The notes under the pieces: model-generated
Database searches by the model: none
Seen by the model: only the letters and a program-made list of their open reading frames with translations
Told to the model about the DNA's origin: nothing
Source: Parietichytrium sp. I65-24A
Taxonomy: Eukaryota > Sar > Bigyra > Thraustochytrida > Thraustochytriidae
Reading direction: 5' to 3'
Length of the DNA: 64,000 nt
NCBI GenBank assembly: GCA_012862575.1
Contig: BLSF01000005.1
Coordinates: forward strand, 434,001-498,000
Translations under genes and position numbers: made by a program
Part shown: in pieces, positions 31,312-41,900 of the stretch
Position numbering within the stretch: the stretch's first letter is position 1
Layout: each line of letters starts with the position of its first letter

Positions 31312-31467
31312 ATGGCAAACATCAGCAGGAACCTGAGCATGAGCTCCATCGGCTCGGTGAGCAAGCCCGTGCGCAGGCGCTTCATTCAGAGCATCGCGTC
31401 GTGGTCAAACCTCAACGCGGTGCGCTTGGGAACCCCAAAGTCCAAAATCGTGCCAACGGCCCCATAA
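31312..31467 (+). CDS. Possible small protein, 51 residues
   Basis: ATG-initiated frame MANISRNLSMSSIGSVSKP... ending in KSKIVPTAP. It is basic and Ser-rich, with GC-rich third positions like neighbouring genes, and the preceding A/G-rich leader resembles the 5' flanks of other genes here. No family is recognised. It may be chance or the first exon of something longer (a GTGAGC donor-like sequence lies inside). Confidence 0.3.
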   Translation: MANISRNLSMSSIGSVSKPVRRRFIQSIASWSNLNAVRLGTPKSKIVPTAP

Positions 31468-32860
31468 GCGCAAAGCTTGCGTTCCCGAAGAGAAGACCAA
31501 GCGCGCTGTGTTGGACGCAGCCCGCTTCACATGCGAAGGACTTCGTTCGCTTCACAGTCTCCCCATTGTCCTCGTAAAAATGTCGTCCTTGTATAAAAAT
31601 TGAACCTTGTTTCCTATCTTTTAATTTACTCTCTCTTTTCTCAGCTCGACCCGAACTTGTGACAAGTTTAGTCAGACAATTTTGTTCAATGAATTGAAAT
31701 CGAGGAAAATGGATGAAAATGGACGACATTCTTTAAATGTGAAACGGGTTCCGAGTCGTGATCAGAACACATCAGAGCATATCAAAACAGAAGAGACACC
31801 GTGCTCTAACTCTCTCTTCCCGACTCTTACCCCGCTCCTCCTATCATGCCACCAAAAGTGTCCTCGATGAGGACCTCTCGCACCGAGTCTTAGGGCGATA
31901 TCCACCATCCTACAGAAGCATATGATGAACGGACAAGATTCCTGACACCACGACGTCTTGCTCTCACGCATCATCCTGGTAAGCCACGAAAACCATTTCA
32001 TCAAATCAAATAGCGTACCAGGTACTCAGTAAGTACTCAGTACCTCGCTCTATTGCTCTTATTAAATACTCATAACACTCTGCCTAAGATGCTCCAATGC
32101 GCACTAGTCGAAGAGTAGGAGGCTTTTGCAAACGCATTACCAAATGTATTGCCATGTATTGCCTCTCTCTCCCCACCCTTTTTGTAGCCGTTCGTTCCGC
32201 ACAAACTTGAAGCCGTGGTGCGCTGCATTAGTTCTCGTACGCCAATCACGCGACGCCAATCGATTCACATGTCAATCAATGCGAAGCAGCGTGTAAGAGA
32301 AGCGCGTTAAAGACGAACGGCATGAACGGCATGACAGTGATTGAATCTTCACTCAGCTTGTTCTGTTAGAAGACAGGTACTCAGCACCCCTAAGTCCTGG
32401 ATAGAGCGGGCCTAACGTAGAGATACTGCGACGAACTATGCTCGGTAGCGAGAGGTCAACGTATTCATTAAGAGTAGGTCAGATCAATGGGAAAGAGAGA
32501 TGTAGGAGACCTAAATTCTGAATTCTGTAACCGGTATTAAAGAAAATGGTAAGAAGGTCGGCTTGGCTGGTTTAGTACTAATTTGATAAGTTTAGTCATG
32601 AAACTGACTGTGAATGGAAATAGGGAAATAGGGAAATCGAGGGTGACACAGAGAGTGAAAGAGAGACAGATAGTGAGAGAGAGTGAGTGAGTGAATGAGC
32701 TCTAGTTGGCGGGGACAGGGAGAGGAGGATAACAGCGAGCCAGCCGACCAATCCGCTAACAGACAGGAGGCACCTCGACTTGTAGACTCGTAAACTCGTA
32801 GGCAGAAAGCGCGGCAGTGAGACCAGGGAGGGAGAAGGCCCCGTCGCCGGCGACTGAAGA
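31468..32860. promoter_or_regulatory. Intergenic and promoter region upstream of the TLC gene
   Basis: Two GTAC-type palindromes are present: 32022-32045 (GGTACTCAGTAAGTACTCAGTACC) and 32376-32388. A polypurine tract with GAGA repeats (32641-32700) lies upstream of the TLC start. No gene is seen. Confidence 0.4.
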
Positions 32861-33732
32861 ATGGAGACGGGCGGCTTTGACGCGTTTGCGGCTTCGGCAT
32901 TGGATATTGTAAATGGGTCGTGGCCATGGGCAGTTTTCTTTCATCTGTGCTACTGGGCGTGCCGCGCGTTTGCGTCCAAGGTGTTTGACACGTACGCCGG
33001 ACTCGAGCGCGATAAGCGCGGCTACTGGTGCGCGTCCATGGTGTCCAGCTTTCATGCGGTTCTCATTACCGCGTTGTCCGTGGAGGCCTTGATGCGGGAC
33101 CACCATCTGGCGACTGGACTTGACTTCTTCTATCACACAAACCTTTCGATGCGAGCAACGCGAATTTTCTTCGGGTACATCTTCAGTAAGTTCCAGGCAT
33201 TGCTTTGCTGCCGAGAACCACCTCACACTAACGAATTGACTTGTGTTTTGATACAGGCGATATGCTGCTTTCTATCTGGTATCGTGCGCGCTGGCCAGGC
33301 TGGGTGGAGAACCTGTTACACCACGTTTTCATTTTGTTGACTTGGGGAATCTTCATCGGAACAAAATCTGGGCAGTACCTGGCTTGCATTGCGCATATTT
33401 GTGAACTCACCACCCCGTTCATTAATCAGCGGTGGTTTCTATATGAAGCAGGGCTCAAATCCGGCAAAGTCTACTTCTACAATGGCCTTGCCATGGTGTT
33501 CCTCTGGTTTGTCACTCGCATCATCATGTACACATATTGCGCGTACACTCTCTTTGAGACTTCCGACCAGCTATTTCGCCTAGGATTCCTTCGAGGATTC
33601 ATTGTTACTTTTTCTTATACCCTCGGCCTTGCTCTGCAATACTTTTGGTTTTACAAAATTATGCGTGGGGCGATCAAGAGCGTCAAAACCGGTAGAAATC
33701 AGCCCCCTCTTGTGGCCAAGAAGATGGACTAA
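32861..33732 (+). CDS. TLC-domain (TRAM-LAG1-CLN8) membrane protein, one intron
   Basis: Exons 32861-33185 and 33257-33732, joined through a split AGC codon across a 71-bp intron (GTAAGT...ATACAG); 266 residues. Six to seven hydrophobic segments are visible. The TLC signature is clear: WCASMVSSFHAVLIT early, FFYHTNLSMRATRIFFGYIFSDMLLSIW, then the paired histidines NLLHHVFILLTW, and LTTPFINQRWFL. TLC proteins include ceramide synthases and TLCD/TMEM56-type lipid-handling proteins. There is no Lag1 extension, so the TLCD group fits better (inference). It probably acts in ER or plasma membrane lipid metabolism. Confidence 0.92.
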
Positions 33733-34097
33733 GAACTGTTTACCTTTAGGGAAAGTAACATGGTTTGGAATCCCCCCACCAATTTTCTTCGGGGAGGTCA
33801 GTGTGGGATTTACTGACGCTTTAGTCGCTTTGATGAGTTGGTCTAAGCGAAAAACATTGGCCTGTCTTGAATTACAAACTTCTCATCCACTTTTTTGAAC
33901 AAAAAGCATTTCTTTGTCTTTTCTAAATTAGAATGAAGTCTTCACCGCACCGAAAGACGACCGCGGCCTCACTCTATTCGCAGTACATAGGTCAGTGTGA
34001 GACTACTCTTGCGGATATTCACACCCCAATGATATCGCAAGAGTCACTCAGATTGCGATGGACTAGAGACAAACGGTAGACCGAATCGAAAGTACTA
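33733..34097. other. Convergent 3' intergenic region (TLC/sulfatase)
   Basis: Mixed-composition 3' flanks. Nothing coding is seen. Confidence 0.5.
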
Positions 34098-35876
34098 TCA
34101 AGGAGAGATCGTCTGGAACAAGTTAAAAGTATAGTCGCAGATGCAACCTTTGCTCTCCAGTATGTTTCCCTTGCAACAAGGGAAGTTAAATGGCGAGATT
34201 CCATACATTTGGTTCACGGCAAAGTGAACACCTTTCTTGTGATTGGCAACAGCAGCTCGGACCGCTTCTAGAGCTTCGCGGTAGCCCTTTGCGCCATTGG
34301 GAAAACTTTCAGGCTGAAGCGGACGCTGTTCCTCTTTGTCGGTCGTCATGTCGTACACAATAGGCTCGTCCTCGTGAGCATCCAAATCCTTGCCAACCTT
34401 GCAATCGCAGAGCGAGCCACCATTTCCGTGAAAGTTGAAAGTTCCGTACGGGCAACATTCTGTGCAAAGTGAGGCATTGTTGTGATTATCCCACTTGGCT
34501 GTGTAGAAATGGTACTTGAAGACGTGCTCCCCGCCATGCCAGACCTGCCTAACTGCTGCAAGATTCTCGCCACAGTAGTGAAACATATACTCATGAGGGG
34601 ATTTGGCGGTCTCTGGGCCAAGCAAAAGAGAAGTAATATCTCGGCCGTCCAGAGGCTTAGTCGGAGGAGATGCTCCTGCGAGATTCATCAGCGTTGGGAA
34701 AATGTCCATTGTACTTGTTGGCTCGTCAGTAACCTTGCCAGCGGGTATCTTTCCCGGCCATCTTGCCACAGCCGGCATGCGTATCCCACCCTCAAACGTC
34801 TGCCCCTTGGAACCCTTCAGCCCACCTGTCTTGCCAGCTTTGTCATATCCCTCTTCCGCGAACGGGCCGTTATCAGAGGTCAGGATCACCAGTGTGTCAT
34901 TTTCGACCCCAAGGTCCTTCAGCTTGTTCAGTACAATTCCAACAGCGTGGTCCATCTCCTCCACGTTATCGCCGAATTCACCGCCTTTGCTCCGCCCCTT
35001 AAACTCTGGAGATGTGAAGAGAGGCGTGTGGACATGGAGAAATGAAAACAAAAAATAGAAAGGAACCTTGTCGCGGGCAGCATTCTCGATGAACCAGGTT
35101 GCGTGGTTGGTGAGGGTCCTCGTTAGATTTTGCTCGACAAGAGGCTGTTGAACAATGGAATTGTTGGCCATTAACATGCAGAATAGTTTGCCCTCACCAC
35201 CTTGAGGAACTTCTTTGCACTGATGCATATTGGTGAATGGCGCACCAACCCAGCTATCGTAGCCCTTTTGCTTCGGAAGGTATGCATACTTTTTCAGGAC
35301 CGAACTTATTCCCAAGTGCCACTTGCCGCTCATTCCAGTCCTATAGCCTGCTTTTTGAAGCGCCTGCCCTATCGTGATTTCGTGGTCTGGAATGCCCCCA
35401 GTCGATGCCGTTAGGGGATAGACTCGAAATGGGAGTGAATTGGCGGCCATCCCAAGTCGGACGGGCAAACGCCCAGTTTGAAATGCGGCCCTGGAGGGCG
35501 TACAAATTGAAGCTGCGCTGATCCACTGAGTGAATTTGACACCATCGCGAGCTAGGCCATCAATGTGTGGGGTGGAAACATTTTGTCTCCCAAAGCACCC
35601 AAGATCACCATACCCAAGGTCGTCTACCAAGAACACCACAAAGTTCGGCTTCTCACGAGTCATCAGTGCCTTGTCTCGCTCTACATCAAGCCTCTGATTC
35701 CCCAGCTCTTGACCATTCCCTCCCCCAAAGTCCTTCGCAGTTATTAACACAACTACTGCCGCCGCTGCCGTCACAACTGCTAAACCAAACTTTGCAGCGA
35801 CTCCCCTCCGCCGTCTCGCAGGTTCCTCCGTCGCTCCTCCCATGCTAGGAGAGTCCCCCATCAGCGGGCGCTCCAT
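34098..35876 (-). CDS. Arylsulfatase with an N-terminal membrane anchor
   Basis: 592 residues from ATG 35876; the longer frame starts with TTG. A cytosolic Arg patch (ARRRRG) precedes one hydrophobic span at about residues 30-47, typical of a type II signal anchor. The sulfatase domain begins at about residue 77 with NFVVFLVDDLGYGDLG (metal ligands DD). The catalytic motif is SICTPSR with Cys125, the residue converted to formylglycine, followed by the AAFQTGRLPVRLGM sulfatase signature. A GMSGKWHLG block and TSDNGPF are also present. The C-terminal region is Cys-rich (CTECCPYG, CDCK, CCKG, CICD). It removes sulfate from esters in the secretory or extracellular space; thraustochytrid walls contain sulfated galactans, so wall or food polysaccharide is a plausible substrate (inference). 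Activity needs a formylglycine-generating enzyme encoded elsewhere. Confidence 0.95.
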   Translation of the reverse strand: MERPLMGDSPSMGGATEEPARRRRGVAAKFGLAVVTAAAAVVVLITAKDFGGGNGQELGNQRLDVERDKALMTREKPNFVVFLVDDLGYGDLGCFGRQNVSTPHIDGLARDGVKFTQWISAASICTPSRAAFQTGRLPVRLGMAANSLPFRVYPLTASTGGIPDHEITIGQALQKAGYRTGMSGKWHLGISSVLKKYAYLPKQKGYDSWVGAPFTNMHQCKEVPQGGEGKLFCMLMANNSIVQQPLVEQNLTRTLTNHATWFIENAARDKVPFYFLFSFLHVHTPLFTSPEFKGRSKGGEFGDNVEEMDHAVGIVLNKLKDLGVENDTLVILTSDNGPFAEEGYDKAGKTGGLKGSKGQTFEGGIRMPAVARWPGKIPAGKVTDEPTSTMDIFPTLMNLAGASPPTKPLDGRDITSLLLGPETAKSPHEYMFHYCGENLAAVRQVWHGGEHVFKYHFYTAKWDNHNNASLCTECCPYGTFNFHGNGGSLCDCKVGKDLDAHEDEPIVYDMTTDKEEQRPLQPESFPNGAKGYREALEAVRAAVANHKKGVHFAVNQMYGISPFNFPCCKGNILESKGCICDYTFNLFQTISP

Positions 35877-36567
35877 TTTCAACGCTCTTTCTTTCCTTTG
35901 ATGCGCTCTTCGAAACGTCCACCTTCCACAACTTGCTCGCTCTTTCTGTCTTCGCAATCATTTGAAGGGAGATTTTCTATCCATGTTTTTTCCATCAGAG
36001 AAACTTCTTCTCTCAGTGGCACTATACTCCTAGCTAGTATTACTTGAATATCTACATCCTTAATTAGTGCACGGTATTATTAACTATGTTAGTGCTATGA
36101 AGTCCTTCGATGCTCCTTATATGGAGAACCGGGCGTTCCCCGCTAACAGAAAGCGTAACGACAAATTCAGGGTTCTTCGGTCAAGAACCCACGACAACGA
36201 ATATGTTTACCACTTTCTGAACTATCTGAACTCCCCAATGGTAATGGCACTCAGAGATTACCATAAGACCGATGACGACGAGAACGTGCTCTCAGCACTC
36301 TCAACCCTCTCAGGAGAGTGTGAGAATGTGAGATTGGGAGATTGGGAGAAGAGAGAGAATCACAGTCAGTCAGAGAGACAATACGATTACGAAAGAAAGG
36401 AAGAAGGGAAGGGGGAAAGAGGGAAAGAGTGGGGAAGGCGAAGGAAAGTGCGCGCAGGTGCAAGTTGGTGGGGAGAGCAGAGGCGGCCCGCAGAAGAGAA
36501 TTGGACGCGTCGGACAAGCGTGCCAAGCGTGCCAAGCGGAGTAGGTTGGGGATCGCAGAAGGAAAAA
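35877..36567. promoter_or_regulatory. Divergent promoter region between sulfatase and the REEP-like gene
   Basis: A CTAGCTAG palindrome at 36030-36037 lies 154 bp upstream of the sulfatase ATG. A long purine-rich stretch (36335-36480) leads into the REEP gene. The open frame through 36067-36567 starts with GTG and is compositional. Confidence 0.45.
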
Positions 36568-37887
36568 ATGTCGGCCGGTCTGTGCTGGCTCACTACGCTG
36601 GTCGGGACGCTGTCCTTTAGCTGGCAGAGCTTTAAGCTTCTTAAGAAGAGGGAAGCGCTCAAGACGCTCCTGGAGGAGACTGCGACGAATGTTGGCGTGG
36701 ACGAGGATGCTGATGAAGAGAGGCTCAACGTGCAGTTGGAGTATCACTTGACCAAGAAGGAGATGATGGAAGTATTAAAGTTCTGGAGCGTATTTGGGCT
36801 CCTCATGATTTATGAGACCTACTTTGAGATCCTGCTTTTCTGGGTTCCGTTCTACTACACTATAAAATTTGCGCTTCTCATGTGGATGATGGCGCCACAG
36901 TCTCGTGGAGCGATGGTAATATTTGAACACGTCATTGAGCCTCGCTTTGATGCCCACAGTGAGTGGATAGAAGAGACGTTGATGCCTTCTTTGCACCGCG
37001 GTACCAAGAGTTTGCAAAGCGCAGCTATCACACTCGCTGTGAAATTCGGAACCAGCTTTGCTCCTGATAGTGACCTTGAGATCATGGAGGACCACCTCTC
37101 GGACATGATCTCCCTTATTGAGCAAGAGAAGACCCGACGGCAGAATGATGCATCACGGAGACCTCGTCGGGCATCCTCCGCGGGAGCGGTGAGGGAAGCA
37201 CTAAGGAAAAAATCAGAGAAGCGAGAAGCCGAAGAGCAACGAGAAGAGAAAAGGTCTGAGCATCGCTCATCGCGCTCTTCTCGCTCCAAGGAGCAAAAAT
37301 CTGTAGATTCGGATGGCGAGAACGGTGAGTCGCCACGATCTTGGGGGGATTCGTTTACCCTGCTCAAGCGGCTCTCCCCCTCGTCGGCGGTGGAAACGAA
37401 GGAGCAGGACGATACCATCACCTCCAATAGCGGGTGGATGATGAGTGCCTTTGACGGAGTGATTGGCTTAACGAAAGGAACGAAAGAGCTTCTCTTGGGA
37501 AAGAGTTCCGCGTCTACTACCTTGGAGGAGAAAACGTCGTCTCTTGAAGAAGATGATTGCGTTGATGTTGGTAACGAAACCGGTTTGAAGGAGGTCGAGG
37601 ACCAGGACGAGGATGAAGATGAAGATGAAGACGAGGATACGGATGATCGCTCGGAGCACAATAGTATAAAGCGCGGGCTCAGCAAATATGATGCCGGGTT
37701 CAACACGCTCGATGACTGGGAGGACAGCGACTCCTCTTCGCAAAAATCGTTCCAAGAAATCAAATACAGCAGCGGTAAGTCCAGCGGAAGCTCTTCCATT
37801 CGCCAGCGCAAACCCAGATCCGACCTGCCGGAGGAGCCTTCACGGTATGAGCGCCCTGCCACGCGAAGCTCCACGCGAAAATCTTAG
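36568..37887 (+). CDS. REEP/TB2/DP1/HVA22-family ER-shaping protein with a long acidic tail
   Basis: 439 residues. The start is placed at MSAGLCWLTT because the 167 upstream in-frame residues are encoded by a polypurine leader. The first hydrophobic helix (about 5-18) is followed by a conserved core: LEYHLTKKEMMEVLKFWSVFGLLMIYETYFEILLFWVPFYYTIKFALLMWMM, then IFEHVIEPRFDAH. This is the TB2/DP1/HVA22 hairpin module that bends ER tubules. The C-terminal ~260 residues are disordered, Ser/Arg-rich, with an uninterrupted Asp/Glu run (37606-37650) and a basic end (TRSSTRKS). The tail far exceeds that of most REEPs. Intronless. Confidence 0.85.
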   Translation: MSAGLCWLTTLVGTLSFSWQSFKLLKKREALKTLLEETATNVGVDEDADEERLNVQLEYHLTKKEMMEVLKFWSVFGLLMIYETYFEILLFWVPFYYTIKFALLMWMMAPQSRGAMVIFEHVIEPRFDAHSEWIEETLMPSLHRGTKSLQSAAITLAVKFGTSFAPDSDLEIMEDHLSDMISLIEQEKTRRQNDASRRPRRASSAGAVREALRKKSEKREAEEQREEKRSEHRSSRSSRSKEQKSVDSDGENGESPRSWGDSFTLLKRLSPSSAVETKEQDDTITSNSGWMMSAFDGVIGLTKGTKELLLGKSSASTTLEEKTSSLEEDDCVDVGNETGLKEVEDQDEDEDEDEDEDTDDRSEHNSIKRGLSKYDAGFNTLDDWEDSDSSSQKSFQEIKYSSGKSSGSSSIRQRKPRSDLPEEPSRYERPATRSSTRKS

Positions 37888-38645
37888 AGCTCGTATGAAT
37901 TATTATTGTCCCCGTAGTTCTTGTATCTATCTCGGCCTGTAGTCTCCCAACCATGGCACAACTTTTCCGGTTCAACCCTCCACATTCCAATAATCCTTTT
38001 TCATTATTCGAGTCCTTTCTCCGTGGAAACTGCAATTCCCGTTCCTGTTGTTTCTCTCACACTCACTCCAATGTTCCGAACTTCCATGTGGAACATACAG
38101 CAAATACTTCCACAGCAAGAATCCCGAGAACGACAACACTTGACAACTAGATGACAACAACGACGACAATGGCAATTAATTTAAAACATTTTTAACATTA
38201 TAAACATTTATAAACAAAACAAATTATCAAACTTGAAACAAACACATCTACGTCACATCGACGTCTTCGTGGCAGGCATCAGCCGCCCTTTCTGCACCTT
38301 CGCACGTCACTTTGCGGCCTCTCCATTTCCGTTTTTTCCCTCACCCCCAGCCACCTACCACTTACCCTAATTCACGAGGAGTCCTACCGTCCATCTACCT
38401 CCTGCTCCAGCAGTCCCCAACTCAGAACCCGCAAACTGGTACTCACTCAACTCACTCACAGCTCACAGCTCTCACTGTACTCACAGCATATTTACTTTGC
38501 CTCTCTGTGTCTGTGCGTGTCTGTGCTCTCTCAGAGAGTTGGAAAGCCAAAGTTGAACGAGAACGAGAATGAGAACGAGAGTGCCAAAGTTGAACGAGAA
38601 CGAGAACGAGAACGAGAGTGCCAAAGAGCAGCGAGTTGGAGCGTA

Positions 38646-38683
<38 letters not shown>

Positions 38684-38925
38684 GGAGCAAAGTGAAACTG
38701 GGGCAGGAAAGACGGCTTACGTTGTATGGTTTGTGAAATCTAAAGTCTTCTGAAGTGTGGGCTTTGAGTTCCGAGAAGCGTTGATAAGTTAGTGTTTGAG
38801 GGCTGGCTTCTGCTTTGTGCTTTGGCGGCGACGAAACAAAAGGGGGAAAGGGCTTTGCGGAAGACCAGGCGAGGGCTGCAGGAGCGGCGTTTCCTGGGCT
38901 GGTGAAATAGGCACATGCAGGCAGG
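37888..38925. promoter_or_regulatory. Upstream region of the giant surface-protein gene with purine repeats
   Basis: AT-rich 38155-38240, then CTCACTCACAGCTCACAGCTCTCACTG repeats (38445-38485). AACGAG tandem repeats occur at 38554-38630, where a segment containing GTGCCAAAGTTGAACGAGAACGAG is duplicated, followed by a (GA)n run at 38649-38681. No gene is seen. Confidence 0.45.
38551..38690. repeat. (AACGAG)n and (GA)n polypurine repeat
   Basis: Two blocks of AACGAG-type hexamers separated by GTGCCAAAG, then a ~33-bp (GA)n run, all on the coding strand of the giant gene 240 bp downstream. Confidence 0.85.
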
Positions 38926-41900
38926 ATGCGAAAGCTGGACCCGGGGCTGCTCCAAGCAGAGAGCAGCGTGGCGGAGTTCGTGCCGGTGGTGCTCAACCTC
39001 GTTGACAGAGGCAAATTAGTCGCGAAAGGAAGGAGAGCAGTGGTGCCGGAACTCCATGCGACACGAGTGCAAGAGGTGTCTCAGTTGCTAGAGAAGTGCG
39101 GGGTTGCAAAGCTCGGGCAAGTGCTTGAAATAGAAAAGACCAGTCTCGAGAGCGCAGGCATTCAGGCAGACCTTGTGGAGGTGCTACTATTAACCGCGGA
39201 GGCATACTGCGCATGCGACAGCAATGTAGAAGCGGGGGAGCTGCCGAAAAAGGAGTCGGCCACGAAGCTGAAACGGAGTGGGCATGCCGGCGCAACGGTA
39301 TTCGACAGTTCTGAGTGGGTCAAGCGGTGTGATTGGGTCCAACAAAGGCGATATGTGCACCAAGTGAATTTGACTGCTCAGCGAAATGCCAAAGGCGGGC
39401 TGTTTACACTATTAATTGGCGGCGCGGGAATAGCATGTGCAGCTGCATTATCTTTCTCTGAAGAGCACACTTTGCAAAGTGTATTTCTGATGGTCATTGG
39501 CTCGCTTTTAATTTTCACAAACGGAGTCGGCTTTTACGGCGCCAACCGTGTCATCGATGACATTAGAAGAGAGACGTCTCGGGCAAGGAATCCAAGAGTA
39601 GCAGCAATGTTTCAAAGCGATTTGGAAATGACTGATGGCCTGGAAACCGCCGGGCAGCACATTCTTCAGGCCGTAGCTTACCAGAATATGCTCCTTATTG
39701 TCCTCGTGCTCGTATTCGTCGTATTTGCGCTCGGACCAAGTGAAGAGACGGTTGATGCCGGCGTCGCCGTCGCTGCAGGCTTTGGAATTGCCATCATACC
39801 TGTATTTGCCTTCACGCTGTATTACATCACTGTATTGGTTAGTTTTTATGAAATGGCACAAAGCTCAGTAGGGGCTCTGTGCGGAGTTTTGCTATCGAGC
39901 GCAGGATTGCAAGGCATTGCAACAATTTGGTTGGTCAATCGCATTATGGAAACGAGTCAAGTTGTCGAAACTATCCCCGTTGTCTTTCCTATCCTCATAT
40001 TAATGTGCGACTTTGCCTTAGCAATCTCCTCTGTCCTCTGTTTCATAGCAGCATGGAGGGAGTCCGTAGTGGGACTGAGAGCCACAAGAATTGCAGTTGT
40101 TTGCTGCTCTGTCCCGGCATCCGCATTGCAAGTGACCATGGTAGCGCTGTTTCGCCTTGCGCGCCTCGTTGAGGAAAACTGTGCTTTGGTAATGAACGCC
40201 TTGTCAGAGACCTTTTTTGAGGAACATCTAGGTTGCTCAAAATACAATGGCACAGGGAGATTGCAGACAAGCCTCGGTGTCTTCGAGCTTGTCGACGGAC
40301 CAGGTGAGTCCGTCTTCTGCGGGCGTGGCTTGGAAAACAAAACTCGAGCTGCCCTAGCGTGGGAAAGGAGTCCCGCCGACTCTCTCTTTGGCGATTTCCA
40401 GGTCAATCACTACGGGTGTTTGAACTTGCAATGCTGCACGAGTTTCAGCTCCTTTGTTACAAAGTTAGACTCTACTTTGATAGCCATTGCGGTCATCCAT
40501 TTGACAGGATCGATGCTGCTGTTCGTGCTCATAACATATTTAATTAAAAACGCGTCTATGCACAGCGAAGCCGCTGGCGTTGAATTGCAAGGCGAAGCAC
40601 TCGAATCAAAACTGGGAACCAAGATCAAGCTCAAAAGACCCGGCGCAGTCATACAAAGTTTGACTTTAGTTATTGTTCTCGTTGTCACAGGAGCCATCGT
40701 GGTCGGCTATGAAAGTCTCAATGTGGTCGCGGATTACAACTCTCTCGTCGATCTAGAAGCGGAACAACCGCAAGTATGCAATCCCGATGACGCTTTGAGT
40801 AGCTGTCCTCCCGTGGGTGTGTGCAAAATTATGATTGGGGAGTGTTGCGCGAATGGTGTACAAGATGGTGTCGAAGCTGGCATTGACTGTGGAGAACAGT
40901 GCGGTGTTGGATGCGAAGCTGGTGAGTCGTGCCTGGCGGACTCTGACTGCTTGTCAAACTGCTGTGTGGCCGGGCTTTGTGACGCAACGTGCCTTTCAGT
41001 TCTTTTACCCGATCAAGTTCCCATTGCAGAGTGCTTTGACGGGATACAGAATAATGAGGAAACTTGTGTCGATGGGGGTGGCGCAAGCTGCGTCTCGGTG
41101 GAGTGTGCATTGGTAGTGGACGGAGATTCACAGTGCTTGGAGGACGTTCAGCAGTATTGCACGATTAAGGGACAAAGGTGTCCCTTGCACTCGTCGTGCT
41201 TGGTCGACACGGATTGCGAGGACGGTCTCGTGTGCGCCGCTTGGAACAAAACCTGTGAGGAAAAGTCTAATTTGGAGGCTGCTCGCGATGTACCAGATCT
41301 TGATGAATGGGTCGAGCAATATCTGAAACAATACAGCACCCTGAAGGCTCTTGGTTCAAAATGCACAGATGATGACCAATGTGCGACGCTGAACTGCACA
41401 AAGCCGACGTGTCGCACTGCTGAAACCTCCGGCCCCGCCGAAGCCAGATATCAGGCTTGCGTGTTTCCATTCTTGTATGACGGCGTAATTTATTCCTCTT
41501 GTGTAGATGCCCAGGCTGGTATCACTCCCCCAAACTGGGCCACATATTCCGGGGACGAGGGATCTCAACATCGCTTTTGGTGTGCAACAGCCTATCGTCC
41601 CTCCGAGATCGACTGGGGATTTTGCAACTGTGAAGACGTCTTTCCAGACGACGAGGACTATAAGGTCTGTTCTCTATTCATGCTTGATTCGAGCTCTTTG
41701 AGGGATCAAGAATGCGAGCTCAACTGCGGGTCTACTTGCGGGATCATTGGGAAATCGCTTTGCGACAACAATTTGCGGTGCACGAGCAACAGAGATTGCC
41801 AGAGTGGCCTTTGTTTTGATGATGGAGACACAGCTCTTTGTATCGCGTGTGATGACGGGGTGAAAAATGGGCTAGAGACAGATGTGGATTGCGGAGGAGA

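Noticed and set aside
36067-36567. N-terminal extension of the REEP-like protein
   Set aside because: It begins with GTG and is encoded by polypurine leader DNA; the family core starts at 36568.
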